Translations under genes and position numbers: made by a program | In this document: positions 31,359 through 43,730 of the stretch, one piece after another | How positions within the stretch are numbered: the first letter of the stretch is position 1 | How the letters are laid out: every line of letters starts with the position of its first letter | The notes under the pieces: model-generated | Told to the model about the DNA's origin: nothing | What the model saw: the letters and a program-made list of their open reading frames with translations, nothing else | The model's database searches: none | Source of the DNA: Paramoeba atlantica | Taxonomy: Eukaryota > Discosea | NCBI GenBank assembly: GCA_977017575.1 | Contig: CDRNVI010000105.1 | Coordinates: forward strand, 1 to 64,000 | Length of the DNA: 64,000 bases | Direction of reading: 5' to 3'

Positions 31359-31808
31359 GGGGAGGGTCCGGGACGGTCCTCCGAGTACTGGGCCTAGTCG
31401 GTTATTAGCCCAGCCTCTTAGAGGGAGGCCGCCAGGAATATTTCGATGAGCGGGTTTGAACTCGCCGTCTGAGCACCACGTGCTTGAAACTTTGAATTCT
31501 TGCTGCTACTCCACCGCTCGGAAAAAGTCCGCTAGGAAGAAGGCCTCCCTCTGGAGGAACGACCCGGAACCGCAGAGCCGAACCAGGCTCCAGCGCAGCC
31601 GCCGAAAATTCATGCTGCTTACGCAAACGAGGCATGAGACACAGCCTACACGATGCAACGGGGTTGGGCGCCCGTCCTGGTAGCTACGGTTGGGTACCCG
31701 TGCTCGGGCCGCAAGGCTTCGAGTGCCGTCTTGGAAGGGGGCAGCAAGACAATGAAGGTCGGTGGCTTGAGACTCTACCCTAACGGTGCAGAGCCCTCGG
31801 TGTCTTTT

Positions 31809-31844
31809 CTTCTTCTTCTTCTTCTTCTTCTTCTTCTTCTTCTT

Positions 31845-31874
<30 letters not shown>
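31809..31874 (+). repeat. (CTT)22 microsatellite, U9
   Basis: 22 triplets. Confidence 0.98.
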
Positions 31875-31875
<1 letters not shown>

Positions 31876-31977
31876 TTCCCCAGAGTCCTGAAAGCTGGTT
31901 TGCAACTCTACTACCGCGTTTAACGAAAAGCCTAAATTGAAATATTATAGCCAAAAATAGCCGATTTTCGGGTAAAA

Positions 31978-32472
31978 ATGGGGTCATTTTTGTGTATTTG
32001 TTTTCATTCACGAAATCCGATATTTGCTCGTGGGAAATCACTCGTAGGCATGAATGAAAGCCTGCCGAACGTATTGGGTAAAGAATGCGACACCAACCCC
32101 AAGAATGGCGACCTAATGTATGATGTGGACGCAAAGCTCAGGTTACTAAAATTCCATTCGTATAATATATATTTGTGCAAGGTAAAGGCGCACATTGGAA
32201 ACAAATGGAATGAGGAGGCAGATGGTCTAGCACTTTTGGCATCACGAAAAGTGGCACGGGCTCCGACCCAAAAAAGGAGAAAAACAACTGCTAACTCGGA
32301 GGATAGTGAGAATTCACAACCGTCATGGTCTTTGAAAGCCTTACTCAAAAGGAAGTCCCTTGGAAATAAGCAAGTACGAGACATTCCATCATCGAAGCGC
32401 GAAGCTGAGGCGGAAGGGGTATTTCGAGGGAAGGTTGCGAGAGCTGGAGGTAATAGGAAACCGTCTAAGTAG
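31978..32472 (+). CDS. Truncated RNase H-like protein, U9 copy
   Basis: 164 codons with P39T, A133V and K142E. Confidence 0.55.
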   Translation: MGSFLCICFHSRNPIFARGKSLVGMNESLPNVLGKECDTNPKNGDLMYDVDAKLRLLKFHSYNIYLCKVKAHIGNKWNEEADGLALLASRKVARAPTQKRRKTTANSEDSENSQPSWSLKALLKRKSLGNKQVRDIPSSKREAEAEGVFRGKVARAGGNRKPSK

Positions 32473-33408
32473 GGAGAGAATTGATGGAATTATTTCTTTG
32501 CCAACTTAGAATGCCTTGAGGATTATTCATAGGTTATCGGAAAAATATTGTTTGTTTGTACCGTATCAGACACATATAAACTCTGAACGTGGAAGCGATA
32601 GATGAAAGCTTTCAAGGTGTAAACATTAAGTTTTTCAACCGACTTTACGTCGGTCTTTTGGATTGGATATTGGATTGGACCCCAACCACACCATTCTTCC
32701 GACCCAAAAAGACCCCTTGAGGTCCGAAAAATACTTTTTCACCTATTTCAGTCGAAAATGGGTCATTTTGAGTGGCGCACCACGGCTCGAAGAAGAGATA
32801 CCTTGAGAAACCAAAGGCCGAGAAAGCTAGTATAGGCCCCGAACTATCAAAATACAACAGGGGAAAGAATATTGAAAAAATATTTTCTTTGCCAGTTTTT
32901 TCGCCAAGTTGAATTTTTTTTCAAAAACATCCGAACTTGGCGGACCCGTCCTGCGGATACGAGGGGGGGCCACCCCCGGGTAGGGGGCGGAAAATAAGCG
33001 CCAACCCCGGCTACCCCTTCTGCGGGTTTTTTTCGAAAAAAAAATTTCAAAAAAAAAAATCGTGCGGTATGCCCCCCTGTGTTCCTCTTTATATTTTCAC
33101 TGTTTTTGTTCACTCTTTTTTCAATAATCGAGGGTAGAGTGGTAGTTATACAACCACCGCAATATAATAATTAAGATATCGCCCAAAGCCCCACCATGAG
33201 CGGACAAAGAACCTGCCACTCAAATGCTTGAATTAGCGCTACCCGGCTTCACATGCGATAACTGAGTTTCGTTTTGCTCGAGAACTCACGAGATACACCT
33301 TGCCAGGGGACCCTCCAGTGTGAAGTGGGTTTCAAATCTTGAACTCATCTTTTTTGATATTTTCAAAAATATTTACTCAGTCCGCTACTTTTTTAAAATA
33401 ACAAATTG

Positions 33409-34167
33409 ATGAATTTCGGGCTTCAAGTTTCCAGCCCTCCCTCATGCAAGGTATTTGTGGATGGGGTGCCAGATGTTGAAATCGAGGAAAGCGATATTTT
33501 CAAACAGAAGTTATGCGTCACGCCAAAACATCTCCAACGATCCTCCGTAATCCTGTTTTCTTCTCTTTCTCAACCCATAGGAATTTCCACGTCGAGCGGG
33601 GACCAATTCGTGTTAGACCCGGAGGGTGGAGCCGTTAACTTTACTTGTGCGAGCATGTTGAGCATCACGTTTCACAATCTTTTAAAGAAGGAAGCAGAAA
33701 GTGTATGTAGAGATGTTCTTGGTCTTTTTCAAGACAATTTTGTTAATCCTTCATCTGGGGCCCTTTCATACGACTACGTGAGGAACCAGATTGATCAGAA
33801 ATACCTTTTTAATGTTTTGAAGTTTCAGAGAATGGTTAAAAATGCAGGCAACCCATTTTACCAATACCTTGGGAAAGACCTTTGCAGGTGGATAGTTTTG
33901 CATTCAAGTTCAAAAAAGCCCAATTTTGGATTTACACGAGGAAAAGAGTATAGTGATCTCTTAAAATTTTCTTTTAGCCAGATCATGGGGGAAGAAGTTG
34001 CGATGAGCGACCTTTATCAGCTGGTAAGGGGTGAGAAAACCTTTGATTTGCTCCTTTCTTCAAATTTTACTGTGTTGAAAAAGTTTCTTGTGAAATTTAA
34101 TGCTGAGTTTCTTTGGTTTCAAGATGAGGCTTCAAAAAAGACATTAATTTCCACAAATCCCCTTTGA
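33409..34167 (+). CDS. Unrecognised 252-residue protein, U9 copy
   Basis: F37V, R225K and private V189F, next to the S188Y site of U7. Confidence 0.6.
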   Translation: MNFGLQVSSPPSCKVFVDGVPDVEIEESDIFKQKLCVTPKHLQRSSVILFSSLSQPIGISTSSGDQFVLDPEGGAVNFTCASMLSITFHNLLKKEAESVCRDVLGLFQDNFVNPSSGALSYDYVRNQIDQKYLFNVLKFQRMVKNAGNPFYQYLGKDLCRWIVLHSSSKKPNFGFTRGKEYSDLLKFSFSQIMGEEVAMSDLYQLVRGEKTFDLLLSSNFTVLKKFLVKFNAEFLWFQDEASKKTLISTNPL

Positions 34168-34404
34168 TTCTTAAAGTTTCCCTACTTTTGTAGACATTTC
34201 AAAAAGATGCGAAGGACCCTACTAGAGCACTTAATCATAAACAATTTTGTACATAACAAACCCCCAGAGCCACCATCATCAAAAATAATTCTCAAGAATT
34301 TCTCCTCATTGATGCAAAACGTCTCTTTTAACGCCTTTTATTTTTGTTTTCGCATAGCCGCCCCCCTCTACCACCAATAAACGCATAAACATTTATCAGC
34401 CCCA

Positions 34405-34581
34405 ATGCTACCAAGACCCTTCACAGACAGATTTGGAAGTTCCAAGGCCGACGTCCTCTACCAGTTTTCGCTTTTCCAAGGCGGCACCAACGTTATGTTA
34501 CCAACACGCTGCTTCGACGACTTGTATGACAACGCGGCCCACCCAAGAGGCTTAAACCGGGTAAGGGGGCCGGCTCCCTGA
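34405..34581 (+). CDS. 58-codon module A ORF, U9
   Basis: Same as U1; the U9-specific A to G near 34674 is after the stop. Confidence 0.3.
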   Translation: MLPRPFTDRFGSSKADVLYQFSLFQGGTNVMLPTRCFDDLYDNAAHPRGLNRVRGPAP

Positions 34582-34898
34582 TGGGAGGAGGGGAAGAAGA
34601 ATCCAATCCAAAAAGAAGAAGAAGAGAAGAGAACCGGTTCCCTGATGGGAGCGCCCCTGGCGGCCGTCAGAGTGCTGGGCCTAGTCGATTCTCAGCCCAG
34701 CCTCTTAGATCGAGGCCGCCGGGAATTATGCGATGAGCGGGTTCGAAACTTTGATCCCTGAAGGAAGAAGGAAGAAGGTTGCTCGACTAAATGATGCTTT
34801 CCAATGTAGGGAAGTTACTTCGACAAGTGCTTGTGTAGGCTCTAGTTGAATCTTTAGTGTCTCAACGAGGTTCTGCCAATCTTAAAGCAGAGATTTAA

Positions 34899-35303
34899 GC
34901 CGGGCCGAGGGGTCTGGCCTTTATTTGGGTAGCTTCTACAGAGGAAAGCGGTGTAATTGTAGTTGGAGACGGTGGGCCTTACAACCTGCAGGTTGGGGGT
35001 TATATTCCCGATATCGACAAAACTCGCAACCTGCCGGCCTCACTACAAAGGGAAAGCGACCAGGAGTGCCTTCAAGTCCCACACCCAACCCCAAATCAAT
35101 CATTCCGGATTGCTCCGGATGGCCACTGGCAAGCCAGACCCTTCACAGAAAGATTTGGAAGTTCCGAGGCCGACGTCCTCTATCAGTTTCCGCTTTTCCA
35201 AGGCGGCACCAACGTGCTGTTACCAACACGCTGCGTCGACGAACTGTACGTCAACACGGCTTACCCAAGAGGTGTAAGCCGGGTAAGGGAGCTCGTTCCC
35301 TGA
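34899..35303 (+). other. 134-codon ATG-less frame, U9
   Basis: Same as U1. Confidence 0.3.
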
Positions 35304-35753
35304 GGGGAGGGTCCGGGACGGTCCTCCGAGTACTGGGCCTAGTCGGTTATTAGCCCAGCCTCTTAGAGGGAGGCCGCCAGGAATATTTCGATGAGCGGGT
35401 TTGAACTCGCCGTCTGAGCACCACGTGCTTGAAACTTTGAATTCTTGCTGCTACTCCACCGCTCGGAAAAAGTCCGCTAGGAAGAAGGCCTCCCTCTGGA
35501 GGAACGACCCGGAACCGCAGAGCCGAACCAGGCTCCAGCGCAGCCGCCGAAAATTCATGCTGCTTACGCAAACGAGGCATGAGACACAGCCTACACGATG
35601 CAACGGGGTTGGGCGCCCGTCCTGGTAGCTACGGTTGGGTACCCGTGCTCGGGCCGCAAGGCTTCGAGTGCCGTCTTGGAAGGGGGCAGCAAGACAATGA
35701 AGGTCGGTGGCTTGAGACTCTACCCTAACGGTGCAGAGCCCTCGGTGTCTTTT

Positions 35754-35801
35754 CTTCTTCTTCTTCTTCTTCTTCTTCTTCTTCTTCTTCTTCTTCTTCT
35801 T

Positions 35802-35831
<30 letters not shown>
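35754..35831 (+). repeat. (CTT)26 microsatellite, U10
   Basis: 26 triplets. Confidence 0.98.
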
Positions 35832-35832
<1 letters not shown>

Positions 35833-35934
35833 TTCCCCAGAGTCCTGAAAGCTGGTTTGCAACTCTACTACCGCGTTTAACGAAAAGCCTAAATTGAAAT
35901 ATTATAGCCAAAAATAGCCGATTTTCGGGTAAAA

Positions 35935-36351
35935 ATGGGGTCATTTTTGTGTATTTGTTTTCATTCACGAAATCCGATATTTGCTCGTGGGAAATCACTC
36001 GTAGGCATGAATGAAAGCCTGCCGAACGTATTGGGTAAAGAATGCGACCCCAACCCCAAGAATGGCGACCTAATGTATGATGTGGACGCAAAGCTCAGGT
36101 TACTAAAATTCCATTCGTATAATATATATTTGTGCAAGGTAAAGGCGCACATTGGAAACAAATGGAATGAGGAGGCAGATGGTCTAGCACTTTTGGCATC
36201 ACGAAAAGTGGCACGGGCTCCGACCCAAAAAAGGAGAAAAACAACTGCTAACTCGGAGGATAGTGAGAATTCACAACCGTCATGGTCTTTGAAAGCCTTA
36301 CTCAAAAGGAAGTCCCTTGGAAATAAGCAAGCACGAGACATTCCATCATAG
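35935..36351 (+). pseudogene. RNase H-like frame with premature stop, U10 copy
   Basis: A TCG to TAG change at 36349-36351 ends the frame after 138 residues instead of 164, removing the last basic cluster. The lost part would run to 36429 and already carries the K142E codon. The RNase H motif itself is untouched. This is the only broken copy in the window. Confidence 0.8.
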
Positions 36352-37365
36352 AAGCGCGAAGCTGAGGCGGAAGGGGTATTTCGAGGGAAGGTTGCGAGAG
36401 CTGGAGGTAATAGGAAACCGTCTAAGTAGGGAGAGAATTGATGGAATTATTTCTTTGCCAACTTAGAATGCCTTGAGGATTATTCATAGGTTATCGGAAA
36501 AATATTGTTTGTGTTTACCGTATCAGACACATATAAACTCTCAACGTGGAAGCGATAGATGAAAGCTTTCAAGGTGTAAACATTAAGTTTTTCAACCGAC
36601 TTTACGTCGGTCTTTTGGATTGGATATTGGATTGGACCCCAACCACACCATTCTTCCGACCCAAAAAGACCCCTTGAGGTCCGAAAAATACTTTTTCACC
36701 TATTTCAGTCGAAAATGGGTCATTTTGAGTGGCGCACCACGGCTCGAAGAAGAGATACCTTGAGAAACCAAAGGCCGAGAAAGCTAGTATAGGCCCCGAA
36801 CTATCAAAATACAACAGGGGAAAGAATATTGAAAAAATATTTTCTTTGCCAGTTTTTTCGCCAAGTTGAATTTTTTTTCAAAAACATCCGAACTTGGCGG
36901 ACCCGTCCTGCGGATACGAGGGGGGGCCACCCCCGGGTAGGGGGCGGAAAATAAGCGCCAACCCCGGCTACCCCTTCTGCGGGTTTTTTTCGAAAAAAAA
37001 ATTTCAAAAAAAAAAATCGTGCGGTATGCCCCCCTGTGTTCCTCTTTATATTTTCACTGTTTTTGTTCACTCTTTTTTCAATAATCGAGGGTAGAGTGGT
37101 AGTTATACAACCACCGCAATATAATAATTAAGATATCGCCCAAAGCCCCACCATGAGCGGACAAAGAACCTGCCACTCAAATGCTTGAATTAGCGCTACC
37201 CGGCTTCACATGCGATAACTGAGTTTCGTTTTGCTCGAGAACTCACGAGATACACCTTGCCAGGGGACCCTCCAGTGTGAAGTGGGTTTCAAATCTTGAA
37301 CTCATCTTTTTTGATATTTTCAAAAATATTTACTCAGTCCGCTACTTTTTTAAAATAACAAATTG

Positions 37366-38124
37366 ATGAATTTCGGGCTTCAAGTTTCCAGCCCTCCCTC
37401 ATGCAAGGTATTTGTGGATGGGGTGCCAGATGTTGAAATCGAGGAAAGCGATATTTTCAAACAGAAGTTATGCGTCACGCCAAAACATCTCCAACGATCC
37501 TCCGTAATCCTGTTTTCTTCTCTTTCTCAACCCATAGGAATTTCCACGTCGAGCGGGGACCAATTCGTGTTAGACCCGGAGGGTGGAGCCGTTAACTTTA
37601 CTTGTGCGAGCATGTTGAGCATCACGTTTCACAATCTTTTAAAGAAGGAAGCAGAAAGTGTATGTAGAGATGTTCTTGGTCTTTTTCAAGACAATTTTGT
37701 TAATCCTTCATCTGGGGCCCTTTCATACGACTACGTGAGGAACCAGATTGATCAGAAATACCTTTTTAATGTTTTGAAGTTTCAGAGAATGGTTAAAAAT
37801 GCAGGCAACCCATTTTACCAATACCTTGGGAAAGACCTTTGCAGGTGGATAGTTTTGCATTCAAGTTCAAAAAAGCCCAATTTTGGATTTACACGAGGAA
37901 AAGAGTATAGTGATCTCTTAAAATTTTCTGTTAGCCAGATCATGGGGGAAGAAGTTGCGATGAGCGACCTTTATCAGCTGGTAAGGGGTGAGAAAACCTT
38001 TGATTTGCTCCTTTCTTCAAATTTTACTGTGTTGAAAAAGTTTCTTGTGAAATTTAATGCTGAGTTTCTTTGGTTTCAAGATGAGGCTTCAAAAAAGACA
38101 TTAATTTCCACAAATCCCCTTTGA
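37366..38124 (+). CDS. Unrecognised 252-residue protein, U10 copy
   Basis: F37V and R225K only. Intact although the RNase H frame of the same unit is broken. Confidence 0.6.
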   Translation: MNFGLQVSSPPSCKVFVDGVPDVEIEESDIFKQKLCVTPKHLQRSSVILFSSLSQPIGISTSSGDQFVLDPEGGAVNFTCASMLSITFHNLLKKEAESVCRDVLGLFQDNFVNPSSGALSYDYVRNQIDQKYLFNVLKFQRMVKNAGNPFYQYLGKDLCRWIVLHSSSKKPNFGFTRGKEYSDLLKFSVSQIMGEEVAMSDLYQLVRGEKTFDLLLSSNFTVLKKFLVKFNAEFLWFQDEASKKTLISTNPL

Positions 38125-38361
38125 TTCTTAAAGTTTCCCTACTTTTGTAGACATTTCAAAAAGATGCGAAGGACCCTACTAGAGCACTTAATCATAAACA
38201 ATTTTGTACATAACAAACCCCCAGAGCCACCATCATCAAAAATAATTCTCAAGAATTTCTCCTCATTGATGCAAAACGTCTCTTTTAACGCCTTTTATTT
38301 TTGTTTTCGCATAGCCGCCCCCCTCTACCACCAATAAACGCATAAACATTTATCAGCCCCA

Positions 38362-38538
38362 ATGCTACCAAGACCCTTCACAGACAGATTTGGAAGTTCC
38401 AAGGCCGACGTCCTCTACCAGTTTTCGCTTTTCCAAGGCGGCACCAACGTTATGTTACCAACACGCTGCTTCGACGACTTGTATGACAACGCGGCCCACC
38501 CAAGAGGCTTAAACCGGGTAAGGGGGCCGGCTCCCTGA
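38362..38538 (+). CDS. 58-codon module A ORF, U10
   Basis: Same as U1. Confidence 0.3.
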   Translation: MLPRPFTDRFGSSKADVLYQFSLFQGGTNVMLPTRCFDDLYDNAAHPRGLNRVRGPAP

Positions 38539-38855
38539 TGGGAGGAGGGGAAGAAGAATCCAATCCAAAAAGAAGAAGAAGAGAAGAGAACCGGTTCCCT
38601 GATGGGAGCGCCCCTGGCGGCCGTCAGAGTACTGGGCCTAGTCGATTCTCAGCCCAGCCTCTTAGATCGAGGCCGCCGGGAATTATGCGATGAGCGGGTT
38701 CGAAACTTTGATCCCTGAAGGAAGAAGGAAGAAGGTTGCTCGACTAAATGATGCTTTCCAATGTAGGGAAGTTACTTCGACAAGTGCTTGTGTAGGCTCT
38801 AGTTGAATCTTTAGTGTCTCAACGAGGTTCTGCCAATCTTAAAGCAGAGATTTAA

Positions 38856-39260
38856 GCCGGGCCGAGGGGTCTGGCCTTTATTTGGGTAGCTTCTACAGAG
38901 GAAAGCGGTGTAATTGTAGTTGGAGACGGTGGGCCTTACAACCTGCAGGTTGGGGGTTATATCCCCGATATCGACAAAACTCGCAACCTGCCGGCCTCAC
39001 TACAAAGGGATAGCGACCAGGAGTGCCTTCAAGTCCCACACCCAACCCCAAATCAATCATTCCGGATTGCTCCGGATGGCCACTGGCAAGCCAGACCCTT
39101 CACAGAAAGATTTGGAAGTTCCGAGGCCGACGTCCTCTATCAGTTTCCGCTTTTCCAAGGCGGCACCAACGTGCTGTTACCAACACGCTGCGTCGACGAA
39201 CTGTACGTCAACACGGCTTACCCAAGAGGTGTAAGCCGGGTAAGGGAGCTCGTTCCCTGA
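38856..39260 (+). other. 134-codon ATG-less frame, U10
   Basis: Two third-position changes: ATT to ATC (Ile36, silent) and GAA to GAT (Glu52 to Asp). Confidence 0.3.
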
Positions 39261-39710
39261 GGGGAGGGTCCGGGACGGTCCTCCGAGTACTGGGCCTAGT
39301 CGGTTATTAGCCCAGCCTCTTAGAGGGAGGCCGCCAGGAATATTTCGATGAGCGGGTTTGAACTCGCCGTCTGAGCACCATGTGCTTGAAACTTTGAATT
39401 CTTGCTGCTACGCCACCGCTCGGAAAAAGTCCGCTAGGAAGAAGGCCTCCCTCTGGAGGAACGACCCGGAACCGCAGAGCCGAACCAGGCTCCAGCGCAG
39501 CCGCCGAAAATTCATGCTGCTTACGCAAACGAGGCATGAGACACAGCCTACACGATGCAACGGGGTTGGACGCCCGTCCTGGTAGCTACGGTTGGGTACC
39601 CGTGCTCGGGCCGCAAGGCTTCGAGTGCCGTCTTGGAAGGGGGCAGCAAGACAATGAAGGTCGGTGGCTTGAGACTCTACCCTAACGGTGCAGAGCCCTC
39701 GGTGTCTTTT

Positions 39711-39773
39711 CTTCTTCTTCTTCTTCTTCTTCTTCTTCTTCTTCTTCTTCTTCTTCTTCTTCTTCTTCTTCTT

Positions 39774-39803
<30 letters not shown>
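39711..39803 (+). repeat. (CTT)31 microsatellite, U11
   Basis: 31 triplets, with the TT lead-in that the 31-triplet U1 tract lacks. Confidence 0.98.
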
Positions 39804-39804
<1 letters not shown>

Positions 39805-39906
39805 TTCCCCAGAGTCCTGAAAGCTGGTTTGCAACTCTACTACCGCGTTTAACGAAAAGCCTAAATTGAAATATTATAGCCAAAAATAGCCGATTTTCGG
39901 GTAAAA

Positions 39907-40401
39907 ATGGGGTCATTTTTGTGTATTTGTTTTCATTCACGAGATCCGATATTTGCTCGTGGGAAATCACTCGTAGGCATGAATGAAAGCCTGCCGAACG
40001 TATTGGGTAAAGAATGCGACCCCAACCCCAAGAATGGCGACCTAATGTATGATGTGGACGCAAAGCTCAGGTTACTAAAATTCCATTCGTATAATATATA
40101 TTTGTGCAAGGTAAAGGCGCACATTGGAAACAAATGGAATGAGGAGGCAGATGGTCTAGCACTTTTGGCATCACGAAAAGTGGCACGGGCTCCGACCCAA
40201 AAAAGGAGAAAAACAACTGCTAACTCGGAGGATAGTGAGAATTCACAACCGTCATGGTCTTTGAAAGCCTTACTCAAAAGGAAGTCCCTTGGAAATAAGC
40301 AAGCACGAGACATTCCATCATCGAAGCGCGAAGCTGAGGCGGAAGGGGTATTTCGAGGGAAGGTTGCGAGAGCTGGAGGTAATAGGAAACCGTCTAAGTA
40401 G
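39907..40401 (+). CDS. Truncated RNase H-like protein, U11 copy
   Basis: 164 codons with private N13D plus K142E. Confidence 0.55.
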   Translation: MGSFLCICFHSRDPIFARGKSLVGMNESLPNVLGKECDPNPKNGDLMYDVDAKLRLLKFHSYNIYLCKVKAHIGNKWNEEADGLALLASRKVARAPTQKRRKTTANSEDSENSQPSWSLKALLKRKSLGNKQARDIPSSKREAEAEGVFRGKVARAGGNRKPSK

Positions 40402-41337
40402 GGAGAGAATTGATGGAATTATTTCTTTGCCAACTTAGAATGCCTTGAGGATTATTCATAGGTTATCGGAAAAATATTGTTTGTTTGTACCGTATCAGAC
40501 ACATATAAACTCTGAACGTGGAAGCGATAGATGAAAGCTTTCAAGGTGTAAACATTAAGTTTTTCAACCGACTTTACGTCGGTCTTTTGGATTGGATATT
40601 GGATTGGACCCCAACCACACCATTCTTCCGACCCAAAAAGACCCCTTGAGGTCCGAAAAATACTTTTTCACCTATTTCAGTCGAAAATGGGTCATTTTGA
40701 GTGGCGCACCACGGCTCGAAGAAGAGATACCTTGAGAAACCAAAGGCCGAGAAAGCTAGTATAGGCCCCGAACTATCAAAATACAACAGGGGAAAGAATA
40801 TTGAAAAAATATTTTCTTTGCCAGTTTTTTCGCCAAGTTGAATTTTTTTTCAAAAACATCCGAACTTGGCGGACCCGTCCTGCGGATACGAGGGGGGGCC
40901 ACCCCCGGGTAGGGGGCGGAAAATAAGCGCCAACCCCGGCTACCCATTCTGCGGGTTTTTTTCGAAAAAAAAATTTCAAAAAAAAAAATCGTGCGGTATG
41001 CCCCCCTGTGTTCCTCTTTATATTTTCACTGTTTTTGTTCACTCTTTTTTCAATAATCGAGGGTAGAGTGGTAGTTATACAACCACCGCAATATAATAAT
41101 TAAGATATCGCCCAAAGCCCCACCATGAGCGGACAAAGAACCTGCCACTCAAATGCTTGAATTAGCGCTACCCGGCTTCACATGCGATAACTGAGTTTCG
41201 TTTTGCTCGAGAACTCACGAGATACACCTTGCCAGGGGACCCTCCAGTGTGAAGTGGGTTTCAAATCTTAAACTCATCTTTTTTGATATTTTCAAAAATA
41301 TTTACTCAGTCCGCTACTTTTTTAAAATAACAAATTG

Positions 41338-42096
41338 ATGAATTTCGGGCTTCAAGTTTCCAGCCCTCCCTCATGCAAGGTATTTGTGGATGGGGTGCCA
41401 GATGTTGAAATCGAGGAAAGCGATATTTTCAAAAAGAAGTTATGCGTCACGCCAAAACATCTCCAACGATCCTCCGTAATCCTGTTTTCTTCTCTTTCTC
41501 AACCCATAGGAATTTCCACGTCGAGCGGGGACCAATTCGTGTTAGACCCGGAGGGTGGAGCCGTTAACTTTACTTGTGCGAGCATGTTGAGCATCACGTT
41601 TCACAATCTTTTAAAGAAGGAAGCAGAAAGTGTATGTAGAGATGTTCTTGGTCTTTTTCAAGACAATTTTGTTAATCCTTCATCTGGGGCCCTTTCATAC
41701 GACTACGTGAGGAACCAGATTGATCAGAAATACCTTTTTAATGTTTTGAAGTTTCAGAGAATGGTTAAAAATGCAGGCAACCCATTTTACCAATACCTTG
41801 GGAAAGACCTTTGCAGGTGGATAGTTTTGCATTCAAGTTCAAAAAAGCCCAATTTTGGATTTACACGAGGAAAAGAGTATAGTGATCTCTTAAAATTTTC
41901 TGTTAGCCAGATCATGGGGGAAGAAGTTGCGATGAGCGACCTTTATCAGCTGGTAAGGGGTGAGAAAACCTTTGATTTGCTCCTTTCTTCAAATTTTACT
42001 GTGTTGAAAAAGTTTCTTGTGAAATTTAATGCTGAGTTTCTTTGGTTTCAAGATGAGGCTTCAAAAAAGACATTAATTTCCACAAATCCCCTTTGA
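41338..42096 (+). CDS. Unrecognised 252-residue protein, U11 copy
   Basis: F37V, R225K and private Q33K. Confidence 0.6.
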   Translation: MNFGLQVSSPPSCKVFVDGVPDVEIEESDIFKKKLCVTPKHLQRSSVILFSSLSQPIGISTSSGDQFVLDPEGGAVNFTCASMLSITFHNLLKKEAESVCRDVLGLFQDNFVNPSSGALSYDYVRNQIDQKYLFNVLKFQRMVKNAGNPFYQYLGKDLCRWIVLHSSSKKPNFGFTRGKEYSDLLKFSVSQIMGEEVAMSDLYQLVRGEKTFDLLLSSNFTVLKKFLVKFNAEFLWFQDEASKKTLISTNPL

Positions 42097-42333
42097 TTCT
42101 TAAAGTTTTCCTACTTTTGTAGACATTTCAAAAAGATGCGAAGGACCCTACTAGAGCACTTAATCATAAACAATTTTGTACATAACAAACCCCCAGAGCC
42201 ACCATCATCAAAAATAATTCTCAAGAATTTCTCCTCATTGATGCAAAACGTCTCTTTTAACGCCTTTTATTTTTGTTTTCGCATAGCCGCCCCCCTCTAC
42301 CACCAATAAACGCATAAACATTTATCAGCCCCA

Positions 42334-42510
42334 ATGCTACCAAGACCCTTCACAGACAGATTTGGAAGTTCCAAGGCCGACGTCCTCTACCAGTTTTCGC
42401 TTTTCCAAGGCGGCACCAACGTTATGTTACCAACACGCTGCTTCGACGACTTGTATGACAACGCGGCCCACCCAAGAGGCTTAAACCGGGTAAGGGGGCC
42501 GGCTCCCTGA
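42334..42510 (+). CDS. 58-codon module A ORF, U11
   Basis: Same as U1. Confidence 0.3.
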   Translation: MLPRPFTDRFGSSKADVLYQFSLFQGGTNVMLPTRCFDDLYDNAAHPRGLNRVRGPAP

Positions 42511-42827
42511 TGGGAGGAGGGGAAGAAGAATCCAATCCAAAAAGAAGAAGAAGAGAAGAGAACCGGTTCCCTGATGGGAGCGCCCCTGGCGGCCGTCAGA
42601 GTACTGGGCCTAGTCGATTCTCAGCCCAGCCTCTTAGATCGAGGCCGCCGGGAATTATGCGATGAGCGGGTTCGAAACTTTGATCCCTGAAGGAAGAAGG
42701 AAGAAGGTTGCTCGACTAAATGATGCTTTCCAATGTAGGGAAGTTACTTCGACAAGTGCTTGTGTAGGCTCTAGTTGAATCTTTAGTGTCTCAACGAGGT
42801 TCTGCCAATCTTAAAGCAGAGATTTAA

Positions 42828-43232
42828 GCCGGGCCGAGGGGTCTGGCCTTTATTTGGGTAGCTTCTACAGAGGAAAGCGGTGTAATTGTAGTTGGAGACG
42901 GTGGGCCTTACAACCTGCAGGTTGGGGGTTATATCCCCGATATCGACAAAACGCGCAACCTGCCGGCCTCACTACAAAGGGATAGCGACCAGGAGTGCCT
43001 TCAAGTCCCACACCCAACCCCAAATCAATCATTCCGGATTGCTCCGGATGGCCACTGGCAAGCCAGACCCTTCACAGAAAGATTTGGAAGTTCCGAGGCC
43101 GACGTCCTCTATCAGTTTCCGCTTTTCCAAGGCGGCACCAACGTGCTGTTACCAACACGCTGCGTCGACGAACTGTACGTCAACACGGCTTACCCAAGAG
43201 GTGTAAGCCGGGTAAGGGAGCTCGTTCCCTGA
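42828..43232 (+). other. 134-codon ATG-less frame, U11
   Basis: The U10 changes plus ACT to ACG (Thr42, silent). Confidence 0.3.
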
Positions 43233-43682
43233 GGGGAGGGTCCGGGACGGTCCTCCGAGTACTGGGCCTAGTCGGTTATTAGCCCAGCCTCTTAGAGGGA
43301 GGCCGCCAGGAATATTTCGATGAGCGGGTTTGAACTCGCCGTCTGAGCACCATGTGCTTGAAACTTTGAATTCTTGCTGCTACGCAACCGCTCGGAAAAA
43401 GTCCGCTAGGAAGAAGGCCTCCCTCTGGAGGAACGACCCGGAACCGCAGAGCCGAACCAGGCTCCAGCGCAGCCGCCGAAAATTCATGCTGCTTACGCAA
43501 ACGAGGCATGAGACACAGCCTACACGATGCAACGGGGTTGGACGCCCGTCCTGGTAGCTACGGTTGGGTACCCGTGCTCGGGCCGCAAGGCTTCGAGTGC
43601 CGTCTTGGAAGGGGGCAGCAAGACAATGAAGGTCGGTGGCTTGAGACTCTACCCTAACGGTGCAGAGCCCTCGGTGTCTTTT

Positions 43683-43730
43683 CTTCTTCTTCTTCTTCTT
43701 CTTCTTCTTCTTCTTCTTCTTCTTCTTCTT

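Larger units (their letters stand above)
27728..31675 (+). repeat. Tandem unit U8
   Basis: Length 3948, n = 23. Private R125M in the RNase H frame and V68E in the orphan protein. P39T is shared with U9. A G to A near 29396 recurs only in U11. Confidence 0.95.
31676..35620 (+). repeat. Tandem unit U9
   Basis: Length 3945, n = 22. Private V189F in the orphan protein and a private A to G near 34674. Its 3' end (variants near 35456 and 35610) matches the 3' end of U16. Confidence 0.95.
35621..39577 (+). repeat. Tandem unit U10
   Basis: Length 3957, n = 26. It carries the only nonsense change (TAG at 36349-36351), two clustered substitutions near 36513 and a G to C near 36542. First unit with the T-to-C and A-to-T changes of module B shared through U14. 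Confidence 0.95.
39578..43549 (+). repeat. Tandem unit U11
   Basis: Length 3972, n = 31. Private N13D in the RNase H frame, Q33K in the orphan protein and a C to T just after its stop codon. First unit with the C to A near 40946 that runs through U16. Confidence 0.95.
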
